From NCBI GenBank assembly GCA_038087015.1, contig JASBNA010000037.1, positions 186,001-250,000 on the forward strand: DNA of 64,000 bases. The letters are read 5' to 3'. Shown here piece after piece: positions 1 to 12,177 of this stretch. The stretch is from Cerrena zonata (Eukaryota; Basidiomycota; Agaricomycetes; Polyporales; Cerrenaceae). Position 1 is the stretch's first letter, and every line of letters starts with the position of its first letter. Under the pieces are notes generated by a model. The model did no database searches and was not told the origin of the DNA. It saw nothing but the letters and a program-made list of their open reading frames with translations. Made by a program: the position numbers and the translations under genes.

Positions 1-394
1 ATTTACAGCTAGAAATCTAGAACTAGAATAGAACGCTTATGGAAAGTCATCCAGTCTTAGCTGTTGAGATACGTACCAAAGTCTGGTATATAGTCCAATA
101 CATAAGAGTAGAAATAATGAGATGCTAGCGCAGCGGGTTTACGATCTGTTACGGTCCAGACCAAGCTCGCCGTGGTTACCCCTGCGGAGGTCCTCCCCTG
201 CTCCTCTGTCGGTGCGAAGTATATCCTGGGCCTTCGACCGATACGAGAGGTGGCTCTGACCGGACAAAGGGCGCTGATCACTGAGGACCTTATGTGGGTG
301 GTCTGAGAGCTCGTGAACATCTCCTTTTTCCTTTTTCCTTTTAGCGGGGTCTGGAATAGGTGGGCGGAGTGTGTTGTGGTCGATTGCTTGGTAC
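1..394. other. Intergenic, left edge; no gene seen
   Basis: No coding region with convincing composition or family resemblance. The long open frames on the minus strand here run straight across the tRNA gene and are treated as chance. Confidence 0.5.
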
Positions 395-466
395 AGCAAC
401 TTGGCGCAGAGGTAGCGCGCGGGGCCCATAACCCCGAGGTCCCTGGATCGAAACCAGGAGTTGCTA
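395..466 (+). tRNA. Initiator tRNA-Met (CAT)
   Basis: A 72-nt cloverleaf without intron. The acceptor stem is 395-401 with 459-465 and the discriminator is A466. The D stem is 404-407 with 415-418. The anticodon stem is 420-424 with 432-436, and the loop 425-431 carries anticodon CAT at 427-429. The T stem is 442-446 with 454-458. Two eukaryotic initiator marks are visible: the A1-U72 first pair and a T loop reading ATCGAAA (A54 and A60) instead of TTCRANN. It should therefore be the start tRNA rather than elongator Met. A T-run follows 20 nt downstream. Confidence 0.95.
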
Positions 467-485
467 GCAATCTAGGACGATATGA

Positions 486-490
486 TTTTT
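486..490 (+). terminator. RNA polymerase III terminator of tRNA-iMet
   Basis: Five consecutive T residues lie 20 nt after the tRNA discriminator base, as expected for Pol III termination. Confidence 0.5.
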
Positions 491-757
491 CATTGAGTCC
501 ATAAACAACAACGGTGCTATGCCAAGTCTTTTCCTGCCATGCCTCATGGATGTTGCAGCTGTGTCGAGGTTGCCAGATGTTACATAGAGAGAGCCATAGA
601 CGAGAAGATACATTTAGGCCTCCGGACAATTTACCCACGCGACTTGATGACCGAAATCAGTGTCTGTTCGGCAGGACCGTATTGGTAACCGTACTAGCCA
701 TCTTTGTCTTCGCCGACTCGACTTTGTTTGCGATCTCCATTATCCTCTGCATATGCC

Positions 758-3054
758 ATGAAGCGCAAAGTAGACTCTCCCAATGGATACAGCTCCGACG
801 CTACACAAGAGCGCCATCAACGAATAAAGCTCTCCCCATCCCTCCAGCTCGAAGCAAATCTAGCCTCTCTATCCGGAAAACTCTCCTCAGCATACAGGGA
901 AGAACTACAGGAAATATGGACCCAGGATCAACGCACACCTTCCCTTCGGTCCAGGAAACTCTGGTCCTTAGCTCGGGGTGTCGATCCGAAATTCGTCAAT
1001 GCTTGGTTCTCACGCAAACGCTACAATGTTGCCAAACAGACTGGGGAACCTTTGCCTAGAGGGACCTACGAGCTAGACCCTAAAGCACCACACTTTCTCC
1101 CGAAGACAAAACGACCTAGCTTCTCGGATACTATTGACAAGAACGAAATCCAGAATGAGCTTAGGATAAAACGCGAACGCATCGCTTCTCCCGGTCTTAG
1201 CATCTTGCCTCCATCTGTCGTAGAATCACTTAGAAAACTCCCATCTAAACTTCCGGTTCAGAAGAAAAAGAAGACCCGTACCTCTCAAGTTGTCAAGCAC
1301 ACGCGAGCCCATGATTCTGCTCCTCACCCTCTGTGTCACGTTTGCAACCAAAACTTCGTGCTGTTTGCCGACTCTTCTGAGGCTCTACCAATCGAACAGG
1401 ACGGTAGCGCAGGGGAAATATCACGGTACTCTACACCTGGCCTACTACGTGGACAAGTATCTTCCGATTTTGACTTCGAGGTATCAACACCCCGAGATCT
1501 AAATAACGAAAGCGATTCTTTGCCGACGAATGAAACTACGACTCCTACGAGTGAACTGGAACCTGTTCACGGTTATGTGTCTACGAGAAGGTCACTGCTG
1601 AACCCTACAACTGCCTCCAAACCTGAACATTCACAAAGACCCTACGCATATACCCAATTTAAAGCAACATCGACACTACATTCTCCTCATTTAACCGCAG
1701 ATCCTCTACTATCTCAGTTACTGAAGCCTCTTCGTGGACTCTCTGCAAGTACTCCCCCTCCCCGGCTTGGCGGAAACACTGACCTTGCCCCAAAACATCC
1801 GACACCGAAACACGGGAGAACACCGCCGTCTTCTTCCTCTATGATACAATCTCCATCTGATCATCGTACAATACACCTTGTACCCCCACTACCAGCTGCT
1901 GCTACTAACCGTCAACTTGGCACCGACCTTCCATCACCTTCTGCAACTCCGAGTATGTTCGATGATTATTCCGCGGAATGTTTTCATAACCACCCTATAT
2001 TTACAGCACTTTCGAGGAAGAGGAACGCATATACTCAACTAGCTCAGAACGATAGTACTTTTATACCAGACACTGACAATACAAGAACTCCTCACTATCC
2101 GATGCCTCCACAAACACCGATCCCGAGACGAGGGCTCGATTCTGACCATTCCTCACCAAGTAAGGCAACACATCCGCCTGCGGAGTTACAACAAGTGCGT
2201 CCTCCACGTTATATCATAACCAAGAACCTTTCCTAACGTGTCCTTATCCAGACGAACACCCCTGTAATCAAACTGGAGATTTTTGATGGTGGGTCACAGT
2301 AGTATGATTTCTAACAAGGACTCTGTCAATACTTCTCGGGCAGTCTCGTCCGTCACTAGTATAGCTTCGCGACCAGATGGGAAGGAGAACATACCACCCT
2401 CAGAGGTGCTTGAATCCGAAGTCAAGATTGAGATCAAAAATGTGCTCCCTCGTTCAGGTTTGTGAACAACGGTCATGTGAAACGCCCAAGAGAAGGACTA
2501 AATATCATATGTGACTAGTGAAAAAGAAACCTAAAAGGATCTCTGGTAAAAAGGTGGCCGGGATACGCACCCGTCGCCCAATACTAAGAAGAGTATCTCG
2601 ACACATTCTTCTCGATCCTAATCTCACATACCCAAAGGCTCCGATGACGTCTACACAGAAGACACCCTCTAAACCGAAGGGTCGGAAGCGTATACCCAAG
2701 ACAGGCAACGACTTGAACGACACCTCGACCAAGATCCCCTCTTTGCTCGAAGGAATCTTCACATCAGTCACAAAAACCAAGAGTAAAGCCCCAACCTCCA
2801 CACCCGCGTTCGACTCTACGAGTGACACACTCGTCGACTCATCACTCCCACCTTCGTCGGATATCGAAGAGGACGACGACACACTCGATGACTTCCACCC
2901 ACCTCGAATACACCCTTACCGAGATTCGGATTTGGAAATGTTCAATGAAGTACCGTGGGATTCGAGGTATGCCGGAGATTTGTCGTCGTGGAGGTTGAGT
3001 GCTATTCCATGGTTGGCTTGTTCAGATGGCTATGGTGAAGTAGAGCCTGTCTGA
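758..3054 (+). CDS. Lone homeodomain transcription factor
   Basis: Exons 758-2194, 2252-2288, 2344-2457, 2519-3054 (707 aa; introns 55-61 nt, all GT-AG). An ATG at 704 is also in frame, but its extra 18 residues look unlike the rest, so 758 is preferred. A homeodomain-like fold covers about residues 35-92. Its recognition helix reads VNAWFSRKR, keeping the W-F-x-x-x-R core of homeodomains. The rest is Ser/Pro/Thr-rich and probably disordered. A Lys/Arg-rich stretch opens exon 4 (KKKPKR, likely nuclear localisation) and an acidic patch (DIEEDDDTLDD) lies near the C-terminus. It is probably a nuclear DNA-binding regulator. No second, divergent homeodomain gene lies beside it, so it does not look like a mating-type A pair. 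Target genes are unknown. Confidence 0.8.
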
Positions 3055-4067
3055 CGTGGTTGTTGCGTCCTTTTCTTATTAATATTCCGTCTTTGAGCTG
3101 TGGACTGGATGTACGACTGCGGAAAACCTTTGTCAATAATCAATGCTGAATCGCTACACCCACCATTTTTGTTGCTGGGGCTACTATCACCCACTGCGTA
3201 CTGGGTATTGAGAGGGAAGGATTCTCAAAGGGGTAGAGTACGACGTTCGTAACGAAATCCGAACAGTCGAGCCGAAGTTCGGATAACTCCAGTTGGCGAC
3301 AAGCGCTTCGTCCTAACTTTTTCCATAACCAGTTTCATGGAAGGTACACTCTTTCGTACTCTTACATTGTTGTCTGAATCACAATCTCCTTCATAGGTCC
3401 GTCGCTTTGAATAGGACTGCAATACTCTTGCCTTCAGGAGGTTCCATTGTCTACATCCAGGCTCTCAGGCACCCTCTGCCAGGTACATTGCGCTCAACTA
3501 ACTCGGAGACAACGCCCATCCGACTTCAGGGCTGAGATGTTGAGAATCGCGTATATTTCCGAATCTAGAGAGTCTGCTACTCAGGTGTTCCAATCTCTCA
3601 TTAAATCTCTGGCAGACTGTTCTCGTCGATGCTGTATGACCTGACGTCACCTTGCGGAATCAGAGCTATTTCTCTTCTGTCTGCCAGAAGTATGAAGTAA
3701 GTACCTCGTTGATGAGCAAACAGATTTCCTCACTAGAGAGCTGTGATGGAGAACCGATATAGATACAACGCCTGTAGGACGACCAGATACCAAGGTACTG
3801 TGCCTCAATGTTGGCGTGAGGCACAACATGGATGACAACAAGAATGTACGTCCCTCTTGCAAGCACTCATAGAACCTTTCCATAGACTAGTGGAGAACTA
3901 GATCCACTGCGGGTGTTCCTCATACCTTCACACAAAGCGTCAAACCAATGGAACATCGATCTCGTATCTTTGCGGTCGATGCCAAACTCTAAGATCCTTC
4001 TTATAAAAAGCTCTCTACGCTATTGTTGGCTGCGTAACCCATCTCATTACACTTTAGCTCTCCAGAC
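3055..4067. other. Intergenic; no gene seen
   Basis: About 1 kb with only short frames (under 80 codons) on both strands and no recognisable protein, RNA or repeat. An upstream non-coding exon of the next gene could lie here but cannot be supported. Confidence 0.4.
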
Positions 4068-6614
4068 ATGTGGATTCAACTCGCTGACCTATTGGGATCG
4101 CATCTCAATGAGGTTTTCCTCGATAACTTCAATGACATCCCGAAGGAAGGTACCCCCAACGCTATCCGCGCTTCACGTCCCGTTTTGCATTTCTCTAGGG
4201 TACAGGATTCGCAAGAGGCGGACTTTGCCAACTATTCGGCCACCCAGACAGATTTTAAGCATGTCGCAATTTTTTGCCTATTTGATGTTCTTTTCCTGCT
4301 CCGTGTTGCAAGTACGTTTTCCTGACTATCTTAGTATGTCTCATCTACTAACCAGCGTTTCAGAATGGAAGAAAGACTATGCAAAGACTAGCAAGTTCGA
4401 ACGTACCGAACAATTACCGTACTGTGAGTCGTATCATTGTGATCTAACCACCATGTATATTGACTTCGAACTCTTCAGATAAGGGCCTTCGCCCGGGTTC
4501 TGCGATGAAGGAAGCTGCCTATGCGGTCATCACGTCTACCTTTGGGCAGACTCCCTTCGAAAACACCGCGAAGGCTGTTGTCGACAAACTGCTAGCAACT
4601 GAAACAACTTCGGACATAGCTGGGGTTATGCCCGCAATCGCGAAACTCCACGAGGATGGCCTTCAAGCACTCGATGCTACAGAGCTAGCAACGTTCAGAC
4701 CACTCGGTGGCGATTTCACCAATAGTAATCCTGACAAAGAATTCAACTTCCGGGTCTCTGATGCCGACTCTCTGGATATACGCTGGCCAACACAATATGG
4801 ACCGGACTTAGTTGGTGCGCTTGTCAAACTCGCACAGAACCTGCGCGACGACCAAAAAGACCCATCCTTCCTCGACTTTGTCGTAAGTGCACCTCGTTAG
4901 GGTTTCACCGAGCGCGACTGAAGCATCATGCATAGGCGTTCCACTTCGGCTATCTGTTACTCTCTCAAGGGGAGAACCTTCCAACGCAGGACATACGATT
5001 TCTGGGCACGCCAGGTTTCCGAAAGGACTTCCAAACATACTTGAGTCTTACAGACCCAGGTGACGGTCACATCCATGGTACAACTCGAAAATCGCGATGG
5101 ATGAAAGGTGCTATCGTGCACGTCGAATGTGAGTAAGCCTGGGATTTAATAGGCCACTATTACTCACTATTATCTCCGTTATATAGACCTTGAGCGTCCA
5201 AAGGATCCGAGCTCAACCCAAATCGAAGGGGAGACTAAACGACCAGAGGTCGAGACCTATCGTATCTCTTCAATCCTCGACTTTGCTCTTGTACGTCTGC
5301 ACACGGGAAGCGAAGCCCCAAACTCGATGTTCATCGGACGGGTCATGCGCGATAGCAAGAGCGGAGACTTTTCCAAAGACTTCATCAAGGTCGTAGGTAC
5401 AACGGCAGCAGCAGTCACGGGCCTACTCAGTCGCGGTTCTGCGGAGTGTAAGATCGCGATGGAAGGGCTAACGACGAGACAGATGGTGGACTACATGCAA
5501 ACCCTGAAGGCGAATGTATCGCGCAAGCCTACGCAATACTTGTCTGCAGCGTTCAACATCAACACAACCATGATCGACGACCTGGTCTTGGTTGAGGGCG
5601 AGAAGCCTCGCGTATTGAAGGAAAGAATGGATATTGCATTGAGAGGTATTGTGCTTGCGGCCATGGGCGGCTTCGACAAAGTTACTTTTGATGGTGCTGC
5701 TCTCGTCTATCCGTCTGTGGTCAGTCTATCTTCCTGCAATGCGCTTACTAATGAGCTAACTCTTCCATAAGCCCTTCACCGAGCAACTGACGTCTAGTCA
5801 AGCTCTAAGACTTGTACACGAGGCGCACTCTGTCGGACTAACCACATACTTCTCGGCCGGTTTCAAGTTCGAGAATATCAAGGATGCGATATACACAGGT
5901 GTCGACGGAATCGGTATCGGCGGTGCGCAAGTCCTTCGATACATGGACCATGACACTGGCATGCATGGGCCGTATGTAAGTTCTATTAATTACATTCGCA
6001 AAAAAGCATTTTATGTACCAATTTTTAACAGACTGAGGAGAACATTGACCGTATTATGGTCGAGCGTTCAAACGCAGAGAATAGCATCCGTGGTCGATCA
6101 GCACGACTACTGGCGCGCCTCGACCAGATGCACTTCGAAGGATCGCTCAAGCCTGAAGAAGTCGTTCTCCGGCATGATCTATACAAAGCACTCTCTGAGT
6201 TCGTCCCTGAGGATACAGGCAACTTGGGCGAGCCAGGATTGTATGCTCTTCTTGAGGACCGTGCGGCGAAGGATATTCTTGCATTCCCAGATGACGGAGA
6301 GAAGCCGATGCTCGGTTACGCTAGGAGGATTTCGCGCTCGGACAACGTTGTGCTTCGGCAGGCCACTAGTGACAAGGACTGGGAAAAATTCAAAAACCAG
6401 CTGAAGCAAGCGGTGGCTAATGATAACGAACGGGGTGTGAGGAGTATGTATGCTACCAAGCCTTGGGTAGAGCTCCGTGCGGGTTATCGAAAGGCCATTG
6501 ACGAGAACCACAAGGTAAGTGTTGTCAAGGTGTATAACTTGACCTAAAGAACTTATGCATACACTATAGTATTTCCGGGGTGAGCCGGATTTGCCCGTGA
6601 AACAGCCACGATAA
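4068..6614 (+). CDS. Uncharacterised 721-aa protein, possible TIM-barrel segment
   Basis: Exons 4068-4311, 4364-4423, 4479-4882, 4936-5128, 5187-5719, 5772-5975, 6032-6514, 6570-6614. Seven GT-AG introns of 51-58 nt join in frame, which strongly supports one gene. I do not recognise a family with certainty. The section around exons 5-6 has alternating hydrophobic strands and helices (e.g. GLTTYFSAGF, GVDGIGIGGAQVL) reminiscent of the C-terminal half of small TIM-barrel enzymes. The N-terminal 80 residues are the least certain part: the reading there ends in a hydrophobic stretch just before intron 1, so the true start may differ. No signal peptide is obvious. The gene converges on the astacin-lectin gene, with 154 bp between stop codons. 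Confidence 0.7.
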
Positions 6615-6768
6615 TTCAGCCGGGAGCCCAAACCAAGAGATTCGAGCTAATGGATTGAATTGAATGACGCTTGTAGAAATCCGTTGTAGTAGAACTACCG
6701 CTGTAACACATGTGTGTAACCCGAAGATATCACCGTTTAACGAGTATCATTGCGGACCGGAAGCCCAT

Positions 6769-8751
6769 CTATTGACTCGATCCAACAACGATGTAGGTTG
6801 CCTGCGCATACTCTAATACCGTCTTTCCCCACGTATCAAACTTCCAAGTCATTTCCTTCGTCGTGATGCTTTCGTTCTTTACTGACACACACGTGTCACC
6901 TGCACCGAGGCGGAGCTCGCTGAAGGCCATGAATACCTTGGGTGATTTATCGAAATCAGACGAATCGTCAAGCACTTCTGACCCTGTAAATCTACGTATG
7001 AGTGTTAAGGTCTCGGCTACAACATCCCAGATCCCTCACCTGCATCACCGGTCCCGAAGGAACCACTCTGGGTGTCTAGCCTCTTTGTCGAGTGAGCAAA
7101 CCATGTTACACCTATCTGGTGAACTCGACATTTGGAATATAATCCGACGAGACATTCGAGCCTGAATCCCTTGCGGTCAACGTTGTTCGCCGACACTTTG
7201 AAGTCGTGTCCGGAGTCGCCTTCAGAATCAATCGCATGAATCCAGACGGAAACCTTAGGGATATCATCATTGGAGTATGGTGGATCGAACGTAATTCGAG
7301 TGGTAGGGTTTGATGGTCCCGGGAACTTCAGTGTTTGTGCGTCGAACGTGATACGGCCAGACCGAAAATGGACACTGGACGTTGGCAGTGCGATCCAGGC
7401 GCAGTCAGAACGATCTGTCTCTTCATCAGTCGATGATTCCATATTGATAACAGGACCTTGTCCGTCGACATGATCTACGTCGCAGCTGATGTAGATGCGC
7501 TCGTGCTTCGTGTCCAAGCTGTTGATCCCAGGAAGTAAAGAACGCGGAGCCATTGGCAGACTCATGGTAGAATCCGACGAGAAAGGATTTCCGATAAGCC
7601 GCCTGAGACCGCCAGCGATACGTATAAGATTCGTTTTGGCCAGCTGGAGGACTCCAGTGTCGAGACCAGCGGTAAACGGATAGTACTTGGCGATAAAGGA
7701 TTTATCTTCCTTTGAAAGGTCCACACCTCCAGACATGGGTTTCCCCTCTAGCAGAAATTCCGAGCCAAATTCATACTGCATGATAGAAAGCTCGTCGTAT
7801 TTTGTAGATGCGATATTAGGGTTGAAGCGGGAGTAGTGTTTGAAAATGTTCTTGTCTACGGTCGTCGGACTCCATTTGTGGAGCTCATAATAATAGTTAT
7901 AAACGTAGTCCTTGTTCCATTTGATCTCGGCATGAGGTTGTGAATGCTCGTGAATGCAACCCAGCGCGTGTCCGAATTCATGCAGAACGACCTGTCTAAA
8001 TCGTTTATCACGAGTGTTCTCGTTGATTTCTTCGGGATCGAGATTCATAGTGGGTTCGTCAATGGACTTAGACTTGCAATCGGTTCCGACGATGCACGAA
8101 TGTCCCTTTCCTCGTATGAAACCGACGCGGATAGTACCACTCTGATTGTTAACGAAGTCGAAGGTGATGTTGGCATACTGGCTCCATATGTTGGCGTATT
8201 GTTTGACTTTTGCAATGACGGCACTGGAGACGTGTGGGCAGTCCATGAAGGACACTGTAAGGGTTGTGCCTATCTTCCACATCCTTCGTTTGTGGAGAGC
8301 TAATTTGAGTCTAGAATCTGCGCTCTCCTCGTCGGATATATAATTGTCATCGTCCGTAAGCTCTGCGCAAGGAATAATCCTCGTGGGAGTCCTTTGAGAT
8401 ATGGTAACGTTAGGGGCGGATCGATCCCCATAATGCGAATTTACATTAATGGGCGACCCATTATGGACCTCACTATTCAGCAAAATGTTATCGTTCAATC
8501 CCCCTGTCATTTTTATGAACGATACATACAGAACGGTCTGTTTTCGTTCGTCTTCATCGGATGAAGACAGCTTGAGTGAGGAAATGGACAAGAGAACGTC
8601 GTCCCCAGTGTCAGGCCTCACATTCGAAATGGTGAGCAGCATGTCAGATGGGTCTAAGATCGATCTATGGGCATCCAGTTAGTTTGTAAATACACAAGAT
8701 TGCCCCCAGATTGAGAGAAACGCACTCAGGTTGTGAGTTTGAGGTTGACAT
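6769..8751 (-). CDS. Astacin-like metallopeptidase fused to H-type lectin modules (copy 1)
   Basis: Exons on the minus strand: 8751-8726, 8664-7040, 6983-6769 (621 aa). Residues about 130-335 form a zinc peptidase with the astacin signature HEFGHALGCIHE (zinc ligands H237, H241, H247) and a Met-turn SIMQY at M304, so family M12A. After a linker, about residues 430-545 match an H-type (Helix pomatia agglutinin-like) lectin module: strand RITFD, then PPYSNDDIPKVSVW, GHDFKVSANNV, and GVTWFAH. A second, partial copy of that fold covers about 565-621. No signal peptide is visible, so the protein should stay in the cytoplasm, as many fruiting-body defence lectins do. A role in defence against grazers or in glycoprotein cleavage is inference. 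Its paralogue lies head to head 1.5 kb away. Confidence 0.85.
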
Positions 8752-10215
8752 CACAGAATCAACTTCAACTCACGACTCAGCCCGTACAGAGAGTTTGTCG
8801 TGGATATTGTTGAGACGGTGACGGAAAGAATACTTTGAGCAATGATTTTAGGTTCAAATCTGTATATCACAATCAACGTGTAGCGGCTTCGACATGCAAG
8901 TCAGCTGAGGCAAAAATGGAGACGCGATATCTATATCGAGTCCTTCCAGTTCCATGCTTCGTGTCAATCCATGGTATTTCCCGTGCTAGAGGCACACATG
9001 CATCGCTAGGAGATCTACAATTGCTAGTAGCCTAGCCTGGGGGTGATCGCATTTCCCCGATACCTGTGGCGTGAGGTCTGAAGCCCACATCTTGTTATGA
9101 TAGACACAAGATAGAATATGATTGCGAAATGATTCACAGAGAGCCCAAACACCAGCAAGTTTCTTCAAGTTCGACCACTGGCAGACTTAGCAAGTTTGAG
9201 AGTCTGGGTTACCCGCCGACCCATGTAGCGGGCCTATTTACATTTGCTTGGCCATTCGCGATAAGATAAGATAATATCTTTGCCAGATCCCGAGCTAGTA
9301 CTATAGTATTACTACAATTTTGGACATACCCACTACAAAACGGTGTATCTGATCCCGAATTCATTAACCGAACTTGAGGTAAGCTAAGTCACTGACCACG
9401 ACCATGAGGCAAATTAGGACCAACCTGCATTCGATGCAGACTTCTGCTGTCAAAATTCGTTCCAGTGCTCTTATTCCGGTTATTCGGCCCTACTACGGTG
9501 CATATTAGGATCGCGAGTTTATATCCTCCGAGTCGGCGACAGTTTTGGCACTCGAACCTGAGCTTTGAGGCTCGAAGTTTCCGATGAGACCTTTCTTCTC
9601 CTGTGGACATCACCAGCAACTCACCAGCAATACTGCTTCCTAAAGCGCTGCAAGACGTACAATATCAACGTCGTAGTACCCTCGGTATGTAATACACCCT
9701 TTCTACGAGATCATGCGACGTCCATTAACTGCACCCGTCAGTAGTTACTGACACCTTAGGCCTCAGGCCCCACTGACTCGCTCCTATACAGTGATCAAAT
9801 AAGTCAACGGCGATAACAATCACTACCCCGATGTTGATTTAAGGTTCGACTCGGATCAACCAGGCAACTCTAACTCACAAGTAGACGTTCTCGAAATCTG
9901 AACGCCAGATCACAAGGGTGTATACTCCGGGAGTTTTTATGTACCGACGAGTCTTTGTTGACAGTGTTCATAGAAGGTCAGAGACATGGACACTTCTTTC
10001 AATATGCAACACCAGTATCGTACGGCTATCGACATCGATTGACTAGATACACCCTCACAAGTCACGCTCCTACTGTCTTACAGCCTTGCGAACAGGGAGG
10101 TATTTAATCTCAGTTGCGGTCTGTGTCTGGTCAACGCCTTTCTCCTGGTAGATTGACACTCAACACCTCTTCGGTGGATTGTCTAATAACGTGCCCTTAT
10201 CATACAGAGCGCGAA
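8752..10215. other. Divergent intergenic region between the two astacin-lectin genes
   Basis: 1.46 kb without a supportable gene. It must hold both promoters. The clearest sequence signal is a run of overlapping GATA motifs at 9260-9275. Confidence 0.5.
9260..9275. promoter_or_regulatory. Overlapping GATAAG motifs (candidate GATA-factor site)
   Basis: GATAAG at 9260-9265 and 9265-9270 and GATAAT at 9270-9275 overlap in one strand. HGATAR is the binding consensus of fungal AreA/Nit2-type nitrogen regulators, which prefer closely spaced sites. It lies about 510 bp upstream of copy 1 and 940 bp upstream of copy 2. Confidence 0.4.
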
Positions 10216-12177
10216 ATGAACAAGTATGTCCGACTGTGGCACAGGACTATATTGTCTTGACCTAATGATTTGGACTCCCTTAGTATCATGCAGCCCTCTT
10301 CTCCCCCTCATTCCGATGGAGACACAAGGAATCAGCCAATGCTAATGTACGTTTCATTCAATATATCATTTCCTTCTTCATACAACTAAAATGTCCCATT
10401 TCTCATCCATAGTCAAAACCAGCATGTTGCGTAAGTCTACTATTATTCTAACGATCTAAATCTAATACATCACTGACATTCTGATCTTACACAGGATGCC
10501 CCCAAAGGTCATATCGTGCAAGCAGATTGTGGTACCCACTACCATCTTCAACACGCAAGATGCTTCAGTCAACAATGATTCGTCATTGAAGATGGCTGTC
10601 GAGGTCGCCAAGACATGGAAACCAGGTTCAACGTTGTCTGTCTCCTTCATAGGCCGTGCTAATGTTCCCGATGCCGTCATCGAGAGCGTAAAGGAATTCG
10701 CCCATATCTGGAGTCAGCATGGCAATATCTTCTTCAACTTCATCGGTGATGGACTCGTGGGCTTGATTCGTATCTCTTTTACCCCTGGCGGCGGGAATTG
10801 CTCCGCTGTTGGAACCGATTGCCAACTCAAAGACTTCAACGGACAGTACACTATGAACCTCGATCCTGAAGAAGACATCAACGAAAGGTCTCTCCAGAGC
10901 GAAGAAGGCAAAGCGGTATTCCGGCAAATTGTCTTACACGAGTTTGGCCACGTCTTAGGCTGCGTTCACGAACATCAACAGCCTAAGGCCAACATCAAGT
11001 GGGACAAGGACCGTGTGTATACTGCATTCGGCGGTCATTCGAAGAAGAAAAGAGATCTCATTGATGTCAACATCTTCGAACACTACCCTCAGAATCCAGC
11101 TATCGTTGCAGGCACCGAGCACGATAAAGATTCGATCATGCACTATGAATTCACCCCGACTTGACTGTGGACAATTTGGATTTACCAGGAGGTCTCGATC
11201 TTTCACCAAAGGACAAAGCATTCATCGCACAATGTTATCCCTTCCCATCCACCATCGATACCGCAGTCGTACACTGGAATAAGCCCTCCGCGAACCCCGA
11301 TACACATAACAGTCACTTACGACGGATGTCTATCCCATTCTCTCCGTATGCCGGGACGGGCCCTTCCAATGTTCCCCGGTCGATCCTTCTCGGAGTTAGT
11401 TGGTTGAATGCCCAGAACCAACCGCGCTTGAACGTCAACTGTAGTGTGTCGCAGCCTAATGGGCAAACCCCCGTCATTGATCTGGACGCGTCGATCGAGG
11501 AGGAGATAGGTTCATTTGGATGTACCTGGCTTGCATTGCCCACTTCGGACTCTGATTTCCGATTTGGTCAGATTACCATCGACACAAACCACCCAGCTAT
11601 CCAACCATCGAGCCAGCCTTACTTACCTCGTAATACCAGTATCCCGATTTCATTCACTACTCCCTACTCCACCGGCAACATTCCCAAAGTTGCCGTTTGG
11701 ATCCATGGCATCGACTCCGAAAGTGAATCCGGACACGACTTCAGGGTGTCTGCGAGCAACGTCGACCATAAGGGATTCAGGATAGATTGTCTCGTCGGGT
11801 TGCAAACCCAATGCTGTGTCTGCCAGATAGGTGTGACATGGCTCGCGTATCCGACAACGAGGTCAGACATCTACAGTGGGTCCTTTGATACGACGGAGGC
11901 AGTAGGTACGCGAGAAATTGAAGACAAAACACCTAACTCGGGATCAGGCCAGACGATAGCTTCCTATATGGGTTCGACAGAGTTCGACATCCAGTTCACG
12001 AAGATACCAAAGGTATTCATGGGTTTCAGTCAGCTTCACATTGGCGAGGGGGATGCTCGTGTTTGGTTGAAGAATGGAGTCGTCACGCCGGAGATGTTAC
12101 CCTGGCAGGTTGATACTTGGGGGAAGACGATGTTGGTAAACGCACAGGGAACCTATATCGCTGTTGACTCGACGTAG
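10216..12177 (+). CDS. Astacin-like metallopeptidase/H-type lectin (copy 2), with apparent frameshift
   Basis: Exons 10216-10223, 10284-10346, 10413-10430, 10495 onward. The first three short exons join perfectly in frame to the peptidase. The zinc motif HEFGHVLGCVHE (H178, H182, H188) and Met-turn SIMHY are intact, and the spacing follows copy 1. The frame ends at a TGA at 11162-11164, shortly after the Met-turn. The conserved continuation (end of peptidase, full H-type lectin module with KVAVWIHGIDS and GVTWLAY, then a second lectin-like module) runs to 12177 in the next frame. The shift must lie in 11149-11161, which contains a CCCC run. No GT-AG intron can repair it. Either it is a base-calling error or this copy makes a peptidase fragment only. 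Without the shift it would be a full-length paralogue of copy 1. Confidence 0.75.

Noticed and set aside
57..638. 193-codon minus-strand open frame
   Set aside because: It runs through the initiator tRNA gene and resembles no protein.
758..3054. Mating-type A (HD1/HD2) locus
   Set aside because: Only one homeodomain gene, no divergent partner, and no mitochondrial intermediate peptidase or beta-fg gene nearby.
11165..12177. Separate lectin gene starting after the frameshift
   Set aside because: No good start codon or promoter; the sequence continues the copy 1 alignment directly from the peptidase.
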